This document shows, piece by piece, positions 9,837 through 18,460 of a stretch of 64,000 nt of DNA. The notes under the pieces are model-generated. The model searched no databases, was not told where the DNA came from, and saw only the letters and a list, made by a program, of their open reading frames with translations. The translations under genes were made by a program, and so were the position numbers. This stretch comes from DASXHD01 sp038239005 (lineage in GTDB: Bacteria > Myxococcota_A > Polyangia > Polyangiales > Polyangiaceae): positions 1 through 64,000 of the forward strand of contig JBBSFE010000002.1 in NCBI GenBank assembly GCA_038239005.1, written 5' to 3'. The stretch's first letter is position 1. Every line of letters starts with the position of its first letter.

Positions 9837-10895
9837 GTGGAGGTGGACCCCACGCTCCCAATCCTTACCGAGCTCTTCGACAGTATTCCGCTGGGCATCA
9901 TCGTCCTCGACACGAGCGGGCGCGTCATCATCTACAATCGCGCCGAAGAGTTACTCGCGTCGCGCAAACGCGAGGACGTCGTGGGCCGTGAATTTTTCGT
10001 CGAGGTGGCACCGTGCATGAACGTACGGCAGCTCGGCGGCGAGTTTCGCTCCAAAATTGGGCGTGAGCGCCTGAACAACGAAGTGGAGTTCTCTTTTCCA
10101 TTTCCGTTTTTGAACGAGCCACGCGACGTCAAAGTCCGCATGAACTCATTCGAAGTCCAGGCTCTGACGTACTGTTTTCTGACCGTCGAAGACGTATCTA
10201 AAGAACGCTCCGTTGAGCGCATGAAGGAGACGCTTCAGGACTTGATCGTGCACGACCTCAAGAACCCTCTTACGGTCATGCTCGCCAACCTCGGCTACTT
10301 GGAACAGGAGCAGTCCGTTCGAGATGGCCAAGACACTTTGCAGGCCGTCGAAGAAACCATTCGGGCGACCGAGCGACTTGGCAGCATGGTCGTCAATTTG
10401 CTCGATATCACGAGGCTCGAAACGAACTCCCTTCCGCTGAAGCGACGCACTGTCGACTTGCGCCAACTCGTTAGCGCCACCGCCAACGCCGCTGCTGCCG
10501 TCGGCCGCATGCGCTCGGCCACAGTGGAGGCCGACGTAAGCAGCGGGCTCATCGAGGCTTCGATCGACGAAGACGTGCTGAGGCGCGCGCTCGAAAATCT
10601 CGTCGACAATGCGCTTCGGTATGCCAAGGCAGTAACGATTGGCGCTTCGGTGCGCGACACGAACATCGTCCTCTTCGTGCGCGACAACGGGCCTGGAATT
10701 CCGCAGCCCGTTCGAGATCGCATTTTTGATAAATATGCTCAAGTCGTTGGTGGCGGAGCGACTTCTCACAATCGCGGCCTTGGGCTTACCTTCGTGCGGC
10801 TGGCCGCGCGTGCCCACGGCGGCGACGCCACGGTCCAGTGCCCGGCGTCGGGTGGTTCACTCTTCGAGCTGACGTTTCCAGCCACACCGCCATAA
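9837..10895 (+). CDS. Sensor histidine kinase with photoactive-yellow-protein-like PAS domain
   Basis: A cytoplasmic kinase of about 352 residues; the start is uncertain and GTG 9837 is used. Residues 10-120 form a PAS domain that lines up with photoactive yellow protein (PYP) without gaps through the chromophore site: Tyr33, Glu37, Arg43 and Cys60 fall on PYP Tyr42, Glu46, Arg52 and Cys69. V-G-R-E-F-F-V-E-V-A-P-C corresponds to I-G-K-N-F-F-K-D-V-A-P-C. Then come the HisKA domain (H139 in V-H-D-L-K-N-P), the N box (N-L-V-D-N-A) and G boxes (D-N-G-P-G-I, G-L-G-L). There is no transmembrane segment and no adjacent response regulator. A p-coumarate-based blue-light sensor is possible, but chromophore synthesis genes are not in the window. 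Confidence 0.85.
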   Translation: MEVDPTLPILTELFDSIPLGIIVLDTSGRVIIYNRAEELLASRKREDVVGREFFVEVAPCMNVRQLGGEFRSKIGRERLNNEVEFSFPFPFLNEPRDVKVRMNSFEVQALTYCFLTVEDVSKERSVERMKETLQDLIVHDLKNPLTVMLANLGYLEQEQSVRDGQDTLQAVEETIRATERLGSMVVNLLDITRLETNSLPLKRRTVDLRQLVSATANAAAAVGRMRSATVEADVSSGLIEASIDEDVLRRALENLVDNALRYAKAVTIGASVRDTNIVLFVRDNGPGIPQPVRDRIFDKYAQVVGGGATSHNRGLGLTFVRLAARAHGGDATVQCPASGGSLFELTFPATPP

Positions 10896-10946
10896 AAGCG
10901 CACGGCGCTGTGCGCTCGTCGGGCCTATGCGCACATGCCGACTGGG

Positions 10947-11228
10947 TCACGATTCGCGTGCGCTGAGCGCGCGTAGATCGTCGCGCACCGCGGCGGCTTT
11001 CTCCGGCGACGTGAAGCGGCCGACGGCCTCGGCCATGAAGTCGCAAACCGCGTCGAGATCGCGCGGGCTCACGCTTACCGGGTCGACGTTGGCGCGCCGG
11101 CACTGCGCCATCATCACGGGCCACGGGAAGGCCGTGTACTTCGCGAGCGCGTCGAAGACCTCGCGCGCGAATGGCGAAAGGTTGTCCGGCCTCGAGCTCT
11201 TGAGGCCAAAAGCTTTCCCGTCGCTCAC
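10947..11228 (-). CDS. Small unknown protein coupled to the V4R protein
   Basis: A 93-residue soluble protein, mostly predicted helix, starting at ATG 11228. Its start overlaps the V4R gene stop by four bases (ATGA), so it is probably translated from the same message. No family is recognised. Features seen: D-N-L-S-P-F-A-R-E-V-F-D-A-L near the N-terminus and a helix ending D-D-L-R-A-L. Co-occurrence with the V4R gene suggests a shared role. Confidence 0.7.
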   Translation of the reverse strand: MSDGKAFGLKSSRPDNLSPFAREVFDALAKYTAFPWPVMMAQCRRANVDPVSVSPRDLDAVCDFMAEAVGRFTSPEKAAAVRDDLRALSARES

Positions 11229-11860
11229 GTGCCGAGCAGTCGCGCTTGGTGCCCGTCCAACTTGTCAACGGGAGCCATGACGAACTCGCAGTTTTTCTCG
11301 CCGCGCGCCGTGCAACGAATCTCGCGACCATGCACCTCGATTCCGAACGCGTCCGAGCACCATCCCGCTGAGTAGCCGGCGCTGAAGTGACAACCGCAGC
11401 GGTCGACCTTGTGGCCGCGTGTCTTGAGCACCTCCGACTCGAACGTGTTCGGATGGTAGTAGTGCAGAAAGTACGATGCGTCGGTGGCCGGCGCGCTGTC
11501 GTCGAGGATCTCGACGAACGCCCAACCGGCGTGCGCGAAGTGAATGGGCCCGGCCGCCAGCGCCTCGACACCCTTCGGCACGCCAAGGCGCTGCGTGAAT
11601 TCCTTCGCATCGGAGCGTCCGATTTCCCGCGCCGTGTTGTAGATGAACTCACGCGCGGGCTCGTCGCCGAAGGACGCCGCCATCGACTCGAACCAGCTCA
11701 AATAGAGGCTTTCGCAACGCATGAAGACGTAGCGTTGGCCTCCGATGTGGATCGTCCCGTCCTCGGGCTTGCGCACGACATCTCCGAACAATTTCTGAAC
11801 GTACGATTCTGCACTGTCGAAGATGGGCTGAAACGCCGCCGGCACTCGCGCACTTGCCAT
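11225..11860 (-). CDS. V4R (4-vinyl reductase / XylR-N type) ligand-binding domain protein
   Basis: A 211-residue protein whose C-terminal half is a V4R domain: C-G-C-H-F-S-A-G-Y-S-A-G-W-C-S-D-A-F-G, then E-I-R-C-T-A-R-G-E-K-N-C-E-F. In related proteins this domain binds small hydrophobic molecules (aromatic effectors in XylR/DmpR, tetrapyrroles in BchJ), and conserved Cys residues can bind zinc. Here the domain is not fused to an AAA or DNA-binding domain, so it is a stand-alone sensor or carrier. It is coupled to the downstream 93-residue gene and lies 63 bases after the unknown gene 11924-12529. Confidence 0.85.
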   Translation of the reverse strand: MASARVPAAFQPIFDSAESYVQKLFGDVVRKPEDGTIHIGGQRYVFMRCESLYLSWFESMAASFGDEPAREFIYNTAREIGRSDAKEFTQRLGVPKGVEALAAGPIHFAHAGWAFVEILDDSAPATDASYFLHYYHPNTFESEVLKTRGHKVDRCGCHFSAGYSAGWCSDAFGIEVHGREIRCTARGEKNCEFVMAPVDKLDGHQARLLGT

Positions 11861-11923
11861 GAAAACCTCCGTTCGATTGTCGATTGGAAGCGTACCCGAC
11901 TCAGTGGACTATTTGGATGTCGA

Positions 11924-12529
11924 TCATTGATCGAAAATCGTTCGCGCGGGCCCGCGTGCCCACTTCGCGGCGGCTTTGGATCGCGCGACGTCGTCGTCGT
12001 CGGCTTCGAGCTTGGCGGCGTTCGCAGCCTCGTCGCGAGCGACCTTCGGAAGCGCGGCACGCGTGAGGGCGGCGTGCTCGCGGAGATACGCGAGCGCGGT
12101 CGGTCGAAACTCCTCTGCGCGAACGAGCGATTCGCCCTGCACGCGCCCGACCGACATTGCAAAGAAGTAGGCGACGTCGGCCGAATCGCGAACGATCGAC
12201 AGTGCCGCGAACACCTTGGGGACGGGAATGCCGAGCACCCAGCGCGCGAGCACGGGCGCCGCCGCCGGACCGTGACGTTCGATGAGCGAGTACGCGATGT
12301 TCTCGAACATCATGGCGACGGACGTGCATGCCGCGAGACGTTTCGGATTTGCCGCGATGAGATCGCTCCACGCGAGCGTCACCAACCGCTCGCTCGTACG
12401 CTCGCGAATCCATTGCCGATCGATCCATGCCTCGTCGCCCGCAATCGTCGTCGGCATGAGCTCGAGGTCGGAGCGCTCGCGCGTGAGCGCACCCTTGGCT
12501 TTCGGCGTCCAAACGACGTGCGGCATCAT
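11924..12529 (-). CDS. Unknown soluble alpha-helical protein
   Basis: A 201-residue protein, rich in Ala and Arg, with no signal peptide or membrane segment. It has no family I can name. A central helix pair (S-V-A-M-M-F-E-N-I-A-Y-S-L-I-E-R-H-G) and a hydrophobic stretch V-L-A-R-W-V-L-G-I-P-V-P-K-V-F are visible; the C-terminus is charged (L-E-A-D-D-D-D-V). It follows gene 12558-13439 by 28 bases and is likely in the same operon. Confidence 0.65.
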   Translation of the reverse strand: MMPHVVWTPKAKGALTRERSDLELMPTTIAGDEAWIDRQWIRERTSERLVTLAWSDLIAANPKRLAACTSVAMMFENIAYSLIERHGPAAAPVLARWVLGIPVPKVFAALSIVRDSADVAYFFAMSVGRVQGESLVRAEEFRPTALAYLREHAALTRAALPKVARDEAANAAKLEADDDDVARSKAAAKWARGPARTIFDQ

Positions 12530-12557
12530 TGTTCTAGGAGCTTCTCACAGGCCGGGC

Positions 12558-13439
12558 TCACCTTCTTGTTACGCATGATTTTGGATGCCGCAGAAGCTGC
12601 TCGTAGACGTCGGATTTTCCCGCGAGCCTCAGGGCTACTTCCAATCCGCGCCAGCTCGTGCTCGCGCGTTCCGCTTTTGTGAGATCGTCCGGCACGAGTG
12701 AGTCGTAAGAGATCTCGAGCTTGAACTTACGGCCAGGAAACCGTTTGCGAAGGCTCGCGCCATACGCGCGCAACGCGTCGATCACGAGCGGGTGGCTTGG
12801 AAGCACCTTGGCAAGCTCTCGCGGACCGTCGATCGTGATCGCGATGGTCGTCTTGCCTTTTGCTTCGCTCGCGCCGTCGAACAAGAGAAGCAACCGCAGC
12901 TTCGCCAAGTCACGCTCGAAGATCGACTCGAGCTCGCATGGAATGTTCGGCGCGCTCGGTGGAGGTGATTCCGTCTCCCAGGGGTCGGACCGCGTCAGCT
13001 TCCACGGCGCGGCGGGTACCGATACGCCCGGGAGCGTGCACAAACGCTTGCGAAGCTCGTTGAAGTCGTCGTCCTCCATCGATTCGTTTTCGAGGGCTCT
13101 CCACTCTGCGGGGTTTGTCCCGTACGCGATCGAATAGGCGCAAATGCTCAGATAGTCGGCAAGATTGTCCGCGACGACTTTGGGGTCCATTCCTTTGTTG
13201 TCGACCGCGACGACGACGCGCGCGTCGACCGGCTCGGCGCCCGTCGGTGGAACGCCGAAATAGCAGGCGTCATGCGAGCGTCCGATGAGCTCGAAGTGAT
13301 GTTCGTTTCGACACTCCGCGATGATGAACTTGTTCTGTACGGGGTCGACGAGCGAGAAAAGATCGCTGCCTCGGTCGCGACGAAACTCCGCGACGAGCGC
13401 GGTCAGAGTCGGGCCTAGCCGTTGCTTGGGAAATTTCAT
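12558..13439 (-). CDS. Unknown protein, translationally coupled to TetR regulator
   Basis: A 293-residue soluble protein. Its ATG overlaps the TetR stop by four bases (ATGA). It appears to have two parts: residues 1-130 with alternating strands and a helix containing D-Y-L-S-I-C-A-Y-S-I-A-Y-G, and residues 165-290 with T-T-I-A-I-T-I-D-G-P-R-E-L. A Pro/Ser linker (E-S-P-P-P-S-A-P) separates them. I recognise no catalytic motif. Co-translation with a TetR regulator hints at regulated expression. Confidence 0.7.
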   Translation of the reverse strand: MKFPKQRLGPTLTALVAEFRRDRGSDLFSLVDPVQNKFIIAECRNEHHFELIGRSHDACYFGVPPTGAEPVDARVVVAVDNKGMDPKVVADNLADYLSICAYSIAYGTNPAEWRALENESMEDDDFNELRKRLCTLPGVSVPAAPWKLTRSDPWETESPPPSAPNIPCELESIFERDLAKLRLLLLFDGASEAKGKTTIAITIDGPRELAKVLPSHPLVIDALRAYGASLRKRFPGRKFKLEISYDSLVPDDLTKAERASTSWRGLEVALRLAGKSDVYEQLLRHPKSCVTRR

Positions 13440-14149
13440 CGGTGACTCGCTACGTCATGGCGTGGACGACTGAGCCGATCGAGCCATTCGCTCAGCAGCA
13501 GACGCTCGCCCGTGGAAAGTGCGGTGCGCGCTTCGGACAGAGCGGTGCGGAGCGCGACGGCGTGCGCCGCGATGCGCGCCGATCCCGGCGGCGTCTTCAA
13601 AGTGGTCGACACAGTGAGCGCCGCAAAAACGGCGTCCCGAACGGAATCGGAGAGCTGCCGATCACGCTCGTCCGGTGGCGTGTTGATGAGGGAGAGCACG
13701 ACACCGCAACCCGCCGCGTGAATCATCTGCGCCGCATGCGGGACGCTGACACGCAGGCGGCCCGTCGCCGCGAGGCGGGCGATCTTTTCTTCGAGCACGA
13801 CGTAACCCGCGCGCGCCTCGGGAGGCGAATGGCTCTCACTGTCGGCGTACATCAACGTATAGGCGGCTGGATTCGCAAGACCGAACGCTATGTGCATATC
13901 CCAGCCACGGCGGAGCTCTTCGAGGGGATCTTTCGTCGGCTTGAGCGTCTTCTTTTCGCGAACGTAACGCGCCAGGACCTCGCGCGCTGCCGCGTGGAGC
14001 AACGCGCGCATGTCTCCGAATTGCCGATAAATTGCTGGCGCCTGCACACCCGCTGCGGCGCTGACGGCGCGTGTCGAAACGCCGTCGCGCCCGCTCTCGG
14101 AGAGAAGGTCAGCCGCAGCGTCCACGATGCGCGTTCGCAAATCGGTCAT
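13436..14149 (-). CDS. TetR-family transcriptional regulator
   Basis: A 237-residue protein. The N-terminal helix-turn-helix is clear: R-I-V-D-A-A-A-D-L-L, G-V-S-T-R-A-V-S-A-A-A-G-V and A-I-Y-R-Q-F-G-D-M-R-A-L-L (residues 6-50). The C-terminal part is the ligand-binding helical domain. It is divergent from the NmrA-type oxidoreductase, with a palindrome in the 41-base gap, so it probably represses that gene and itself. It is co-translated with the unknown gene 12558-13439. Confidence 0.9.
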   Translation of the reverse strand: MTDLRTRIVDAAADLLSESGRDGVSTRAVSAAAGVQAPAIYRQFGDMRALLHAAAREVLARYVREKKTLKPTKDPLEELRRGWDMHIAFGLANPAAYTLMYADSESHSPPEARAGYVVLEEKIARLAATGRLRVSVPHAAQMIHAAGCGVVLSLINTPPDERDRQLSDSVRDAVFAALTVSTTLKTPPGSARIAAHAVALRTALSEARTALSTGERLLLSEWLDRLSRPRHDVASHR

Positions 14150-14173
14150 CGCGTTTCCTACGATATCACTTTA

Positions 14174-14192
14174 ATGGTATCAACGGTACCAT
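14174..14192. promoter_or_regulatory. Probable TetR operator (imperfect palindrome)
   Basis: ATGGTATCAACGGTACCAT is an imperfect inverted repeat: the outer six bases on each side are exactly complementary, and seven of nine pairs match around a central A. It lies between the divergent TetR and NmrA-type genes and overlaps the ATG of the latter, the classic position for a repressor site. TetR binding is inferred from position and symmetry. Confidence 0.65.
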
Positions 14193-15060
14193 GATCATCG
14201 TTACGGGAGCCACGGGTCAACTCGGGCACGCCATTGTGGAGGCGCTCGTCCGTCGGGTTTCGCCGAATAAAGTCGGCGTGAGCGTGCGCGATCCGCAGAA
14301 GGCGGACGACCTGGCCAAGCGCGGTGTGCGCGTTCGGCAAGGCGATTTTGCCAAGGCCGAGACGCTCACGAGCGCGTTCGAAGGCGCGACGCAGCTACTC
14401 CTGGTCTCGTCGAACGCGGCGGCCCACGGCGGCGACACGCTCCAGCAACACAGGGACGCGATCGCTGCGGCGAAGGCGGCGGGCGCGCGTCGGATTCTTT
14501 ACACGAGCCATATGGCCGCCGATGCAAAGTCGGAGTTCGGTCCCGCGCGCGATCACGCCGCGACGGAGGAGATGCTGCGCGAGTCTGGTGTGAAGTGGAC
14601 ATCGCTCCGCGACGGTTTTCACGCCGCGAGCGCACTCTGGATGCTCGGCGAAGGCTTGAAGACAGGCGTGGTCGACACTCCCGCCGACGGAAAGACCGCG
14701 TGGGCGGCGCATGCCGATCTCGCCGAGGCGGCCGCAGCGATTCTCGCCGACGAAGGCTCTTTCGACGGGCCGACGCCCGCGCTCACTGGCTCCGAGCTAC
14801 TCGATTTAGCCGACCTCGCCGCGCTTGCGTCGGAGATCGTCGGCAAGCCGATTCGTCGCGAGCCGAGCAGAGACGAGTCCCTCGAAGAGAAATTGAAGGC
14901 GGCTGGCGTGCCTGAGAAGATCGCAAAGCTTACGATTGGCTACTACCGCGCAAGCCGCGCCGGCGAATTCGCGCCCACAAATCCGACGCTCGAGAAGCTC
15001 ATCGGACGCCGCCCGACGCCGATGCGCGACGTCCTAGCGAAAATGCTCGCGTCTACGTAG
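14191..15060 (+). CDS. NmrA/QorB-type NAD(P)-binding oxidoreductase
   Basis: The start at ATG 14191 gives 289 residues that open with the Rossmann motif M-I-I-V-T-G-A-T-G-Q-L-G. Further features are V-R-D-P-Q-K-A-D-D-L (the cofactor-selecting segment after strand 2), L-L-L-V-S-S-N and the Y-T-S-H-M region near residue 108. This matches atypical SDRs of the NmrA/QorB group, which act as NAD(P)H-quinone reductases or redox sensors. Divergence from a TetR gene is a common setting for inducible quinone or electrophile detoxification. The substrate is inferred only from the family. Confidence 0.85.
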   Translation: MIIVTGATGQLGHAIVEALVRRVSPNKVGVSVRDPQKADDLAKRGVRVRQGDFAKAETLTSAFEGATQLLLVSSNAAAHGGDTLQQHRDAIAAAKAAGARRILYTSHMAADAKSEFGPARDHAATEEMLRESGVKWTSLRDGFHAASALWMLGEGLKTGVVDTPADGKTAWAAHADLAEAAAAILADEGSFDGPTPALTGSELLDLADLAALASEIVGKPIRREPSRDESLEEKLKAAGVPEKIAKLTIGYYRASRAGEFAPTNPTLEKLIGRRPTPMRDVLAKMLAST

Positions 15061-15105
15061 AAGCACTAATTCGAATCCACGGGCGTGGCGTTGCGCGACG
15101 CGTTG

Positions 15106-16287
15106 TCAGCGTCGCTTGCCGAAGATCAAAGCGAGCACGATGATGACGACGAAGAGCCCTATGCCGCCGCCACCGAAGACAAATCCAGAGTGGCGCGTCC
15201 CGACGGCGACGCATCCCACGGTGTTGACGGCCAACATACCGAGCACGACTGCAAGAGCACTGGTTCGCATACTCGAACGCAATGCAAGGCCTCCGCCAGC
15301 AGTGTGGCCGGAAACGGCTAGCGTCGTGTCGCCGTGGAGGCGAGCTTGATGGCGCAGGAGCATCTGCTCGAGGAGAGACCAATCGGCGAACGGGATGTCC
15401 GCGTCGTCAAGCTCCGTCGACAGCTGCGCGATGCGGACATCGTCGTGAGCTTCGCCGAGGGCGTCTTGGAGCTCCTGAGCGCGTGGCGTCTCGACGATGT
15501 ACGCGTCGCGCTCGATGTCGGTTCGCGTCATCATCGCGCGCACGTGCGCAACGGCCCGCGGTTCGCCGCGCAACATCAGATCTGCGGGATACATGTAAAT
15601 CTGTAGACCCTTGGCGCGAAGCATTTTGGGCTCGTTCTCCACGATCGGGTTGATCGCTCCGCGCGCAAGAAACTTGAGGACTTTCGTCGAGAGCGAGAGA
15701 AACAGCGGAACGGCTTCGACCTTCGGCTCGACCCCCGAGCGATGGCACGCGTCCACGAGGTCGTCGATAACCGCGTTGTACCGATCGGGACGAGGCTGCA
15801 GAAAGACGTGATCGTCGGCCCAGCGGCGCACCGCGCTCACCAGTTTCACGATCGGAACGGTGACGGCCGTGATGATGAATGCACACAGATACCCGAGCGC
15901 AAGCGGATAGCCGTTGAGGAGCGCCCAGAAGACCGAGCCCTTCGTTGACGGAGCTGCGTGTCGCGTGAGCAGGGCGACTATCAAGGGAGTCGCGATCGCA
16001 AGCGCGATGAAAATGACGCGCACGACGCCGTGCCCCACGAATTGATGCAGCGGCACGAATGCAACCAACCACGTCGCGACCGCCGGCTTGAAGTTTCCGA
16101 CGACCAAGATCGGCCACAGCAACGAGAGGAGTAACGCTCTCGATACGGATGCTTGCTTCCCCGCCGACAGGCGCCCAAAAAGCGCCATAATCGACCAACC
16201 GAAGACCGCCTTGAGGAACCCGTTGAGCTTCTGTCCCAAGAGTGCGAAGAGCGCCGAAATAATCGCCATCACGCCCGACCAGTGCAA
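15106..16287 (-). CDS. Multi-pass membrane protein of unknown function
   Basis: A 393-residue protein; the start may instead be ATG 16269. Four to five hydrophobic segments fill the first 150 residues, a soluble charged domain spans about 155-330, and a hydrophobic pair near the C-terminus (V-L-G-M-L-A-V-N-T-V-G-C, then I-G-L-F-V-V-I-I-V-L-A-L-I-F-G) ends in a basic tail G-K-R-R. The soluble part contains M-Y-P-A-D-L-M-L-R-G-E-P-R-A-V-A-H-V-R. No known family or active site is apparent. Confidence 0.75.
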   Translation of the reverse strand: MHWSGVMAIISALFALLGQKLNGFLKAVFGWSIMALFGRLSAGKQASVSRALLLSLLWPILVVGNFKPAVATWLVAFVPLHQFVGHGVVRVIFIALAIATPLIVALLTRHAAPSTKGSVFWALLNGYPLALGYLCAFIITAVTVPIVKLVSAVRRWADDHVFLQPRPDRYNAVIDDLVDACHRSGVEPKVEAVPLFLSLSTKVLKFLARGAINPIVENEPKMLRAKGLQIYMYPADLMLRGEPRAVAHVRAMMTRTDIERDAYIVETPRAQELQDALGEAHDDVRIAQLSTELDDADIPFADWSLLEQMLLRHQARLHGDTTLAVSGHTAGGGLALRSSMRTSALAVVLGMLAVNTVGCVAVGTRHSGFVFGGGGIGLFVVIIVLALIFGKRR

Positions 16288-16373
16288 GATGCGTGTCAGA
16301 AAAATCGCGCCTCAGAGGCGCGCCTGCGTGGCAGATGTGCTCGAACGGCCACAAACGTCACGCGCGAACGCGA

Positions 16374-18437
16374 CTACTTGCTAGTCATTCGGTGGACGCC
16401 ATCCCAATCGGGCGGTGGCGGCACGCGCGTGAAGGTCTCGATGCGCGTTGCGATCACGAGCGCCGCCGCGTCGCCCCCCAAGAGCGCTTGGGCTTCGTCC
16501 CACTGGCGAGCGAAATACGCGCTGAGGGCGCGCGCATGACGCGCCGCGGCTGCGACACCCGCGTCGTCGACGTCGCCGGCGAGGCCGAGTAGCTCGTAAA
16601 TCAAGATGCCGCGCTCTTTGCCTTTCACGGCGACGCGATCGAGCGGCCTCGCGACCACGCGATCTTTCACGAGCTCGTAGGTCGATTCGCTCAGCAAGAT
16701 CTCCGTGCCGTAGGCTTTGTTGAGACCTTCGAGGCGCGAGGCGAGATTCACCGTGTCGCCGATGGCGGTGAAATCGAGGCGTGCGTCGCTCCCGATGTTG
16801 CCGACGACGGCGTCACCGGTGTGCAGCCCCACGCGGCATCGCACTTCGGGTCTGCCGGCCGCGATCCACGCGGCACGCTGGATCGCGAGAATGTCGCGGT
16901 TTGCGAGCACGGCCTTGCATGCGACGAATGCGTGGTCGTCGACGGCGCGCGGCGCATTCCAAAACGCCATCACTGCGTCGCCGATGTACTTGTCGATCGT
17001 GCCGCCGCTCGCGAGGATCGGCGCAGACATGATCGACAAATATTCGCTCAGGAGCTCGACGAGCGCCTCGGGCGCGAGCGACTCGCTGATGGTCGTGAAG
17101 TTGGCGATGTCGGAGAAGTGCACCGTGATCGTCTTGCGCACGCCGCCCTGGACGGCTTCGTCGCCGCTCTGAACGAGGCCGCGTACGAGATCCGCGGGTA
17201 CGAATTTCCGAAAGGCACGAAGCCCGCGCTTCATGTCCTCGATCGCGGTCGAGAGCTGCCGCACTTCGACCACGCGCGACTCTTCGATGGGCTTCGCGTC
17301 GATCTCGAACTGCGCGATCGCTTCCGTCTCGCGCGTGAGTCGGCGGATCGCTGCGCCAATCTGCGTGGCGAGCAGCACCGCCGTCACGAGAGCGACGAGG
17401 AGCGCGACGATCATGATCCAAAACGTGCGCGTGCGTTGTGCATCGACCGGCCCGAGGATTTCGTCGCGTGGCAGCGCGATGGCGACGACCCAATGCAGCC
17501 CGCGATCGCCGTCAACCAACCGATAGCTGCCGAGGTATTCCTTGCCGCCGGCCGCGAACGTAGCGGGCACGAGCTCGCCGCCCTTCGATGGATCGATCAC
17601 CGGCAGGAACGCGTTCACACGTGCATCGGCCTTCGCGTCGACGAGCACGGCAGGATCGGGATGCGCGATGACGCGTCGCTCGCCGTCGCTGCGTAGCTCG
17701 ACGACGAATGCAAACCCACGCGCGCCCACGTGGAGCTCAGCCAGAAAACGCGAAAGTGCATCGAGCGTGAAGTCGGCGTCGAGCACGCCGATGAGGCGAT
17801 CACTCGCATCGTAGATCGGCGTTGCACGCGTGAGCCCGGGCACTGCTGCGACGCCCGCGTTGCCGAGGAACATGTGCGTCTCGATCCACGTTGGTGCGTG
17901 CACCTGCTTCGCGACGACGTAATAGGGGCGCGGGCGCGGATCGTTTTCGGGCTTGTCGTCGTAGTGAAGGACCACCTCGCGCTTGGTGTGATCACCCGTA
18001 TCGACGCGCGACTGCTCGAACACGAGCTTGCCGGTCGAGGCGTTTCGCGTGAGCTGGAAGAGCCCGAGCGAGCCATCCGGATCGCGCTTCGCGGAGAGGT
18101 GGTTGCCATCGGCCTCGTTCGACCAGCCAAGCCAGGTGAGCTGCGGATGCGCTGCGATCTCGTCCAGAAAAAAACCCGCCAGCGCGGCTTGATCGCGCGA
18201 GTCTAGCGCCTTGCTCGCGACGCGTTCGCGATCAAGCTCGGCCTCGGCGACGGCGACAGAGAGCTCGCCCTCGACGCGATCACGCACGCGCTCCGATGTC
18301 TGTGCGAGCACCTGCGACGATAAATCTTCGGCGGTCGCGCGCCCCGCGACGTACGACGTCACGGCGATCACCGCGACGGTCGCGAGGAGGAGCCCAAGCA
18401 TCACCGCAATGAGGAGCGACCGAAACCGAAGCCTCAT
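16374..18437 (-). CDS. Class III adenylate cyclase with Cache sensor and HAMP
   Basis: A 687-residue protein from ATG 18437; ATG 18458, two bases after the MFS stop, is the alternative. TM1 spans 8-29, a periplasmic Cache-like domain about 35-335, TM2 about 339-359, then a HAMP region, then the cyclase domain about 435-600. The catalytic set is complete: metal Asp443 (F-S-D-I) and Asp487 (I-G-D-A), base-selecting Lys483 and Asp555, and transition-state Asn564 and Arg568. The Lys/Asp pair indicates ATP rather than GTP. The cyclase senses an extracellular ligand and makes cAMP. It is probably co-transcribed with the MFS gene. Confidence 0.92.
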   Translation of the reverse strand: MRLRFRSLLIAVMLGLLLATVAVIAVTSYVAGRATAEDLSSQVLAQTSERVRDRVEGELSVAVAEAELDRERVASKALDSRDQAALAGFFLDEIAAHPQLTWLGWSNEADGNHLSAKRDPDGSLGLFQLTRNASTGKLVFEQSRVDTGDHTKREVVLHYDDKPENDPRPRPYYVVAKQVHAPTWIETHMFLGNAGVAAVPGLTRATPIYDASDRLIGVLDADFTLDALSRFLAELHVGARGFAFVVELRSDGERRVIAHPDPAVLVDAKADARVNAFLPVIDPSKGGELVPATFAAGGKEYLGSYRLVDGDRGLHWVVAIALPRDEILGPVDAQRTRTFWIMIVALLVALVTAVLLATQIGAAIRRLTRETEAIAQFEIDAKPIEESRVVEVRQLSTAIEDMKRGLRAFRKFVPADLVRGLVQSGDEAVQGGVRKTITVHFSDIANFTTISESLAPEALVELLSEYLSIMSAPILASGGTIDKYIGDAVMAFWNAPRAVDDHAFVACKAVLANRDILAIQRAAWIAAGRPEVRCRVGLHTGDAVVGNIGSDARLDFTAIGDTVNLASRLEGLNKAYGTEILLSESTYELVKDRVVARPLDRVAVKGKERGILIYELLGLAGDVDDAGVAAAARHARALSAYFARQWDEAQALLGGDAAALVIATRIETFTRVPPPPDWDGVHRMTSK

Positions 18438-18460
18438 GCGACCGCCCACGACCGGCATGT

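Noticed and set aside
11387..12682. 431-codon frame on the plus strand across the V4R and unknown genes
   Set aside because: It spans two minus-strand genes with good starts and overlaps. Composition is that of a shadow frame.
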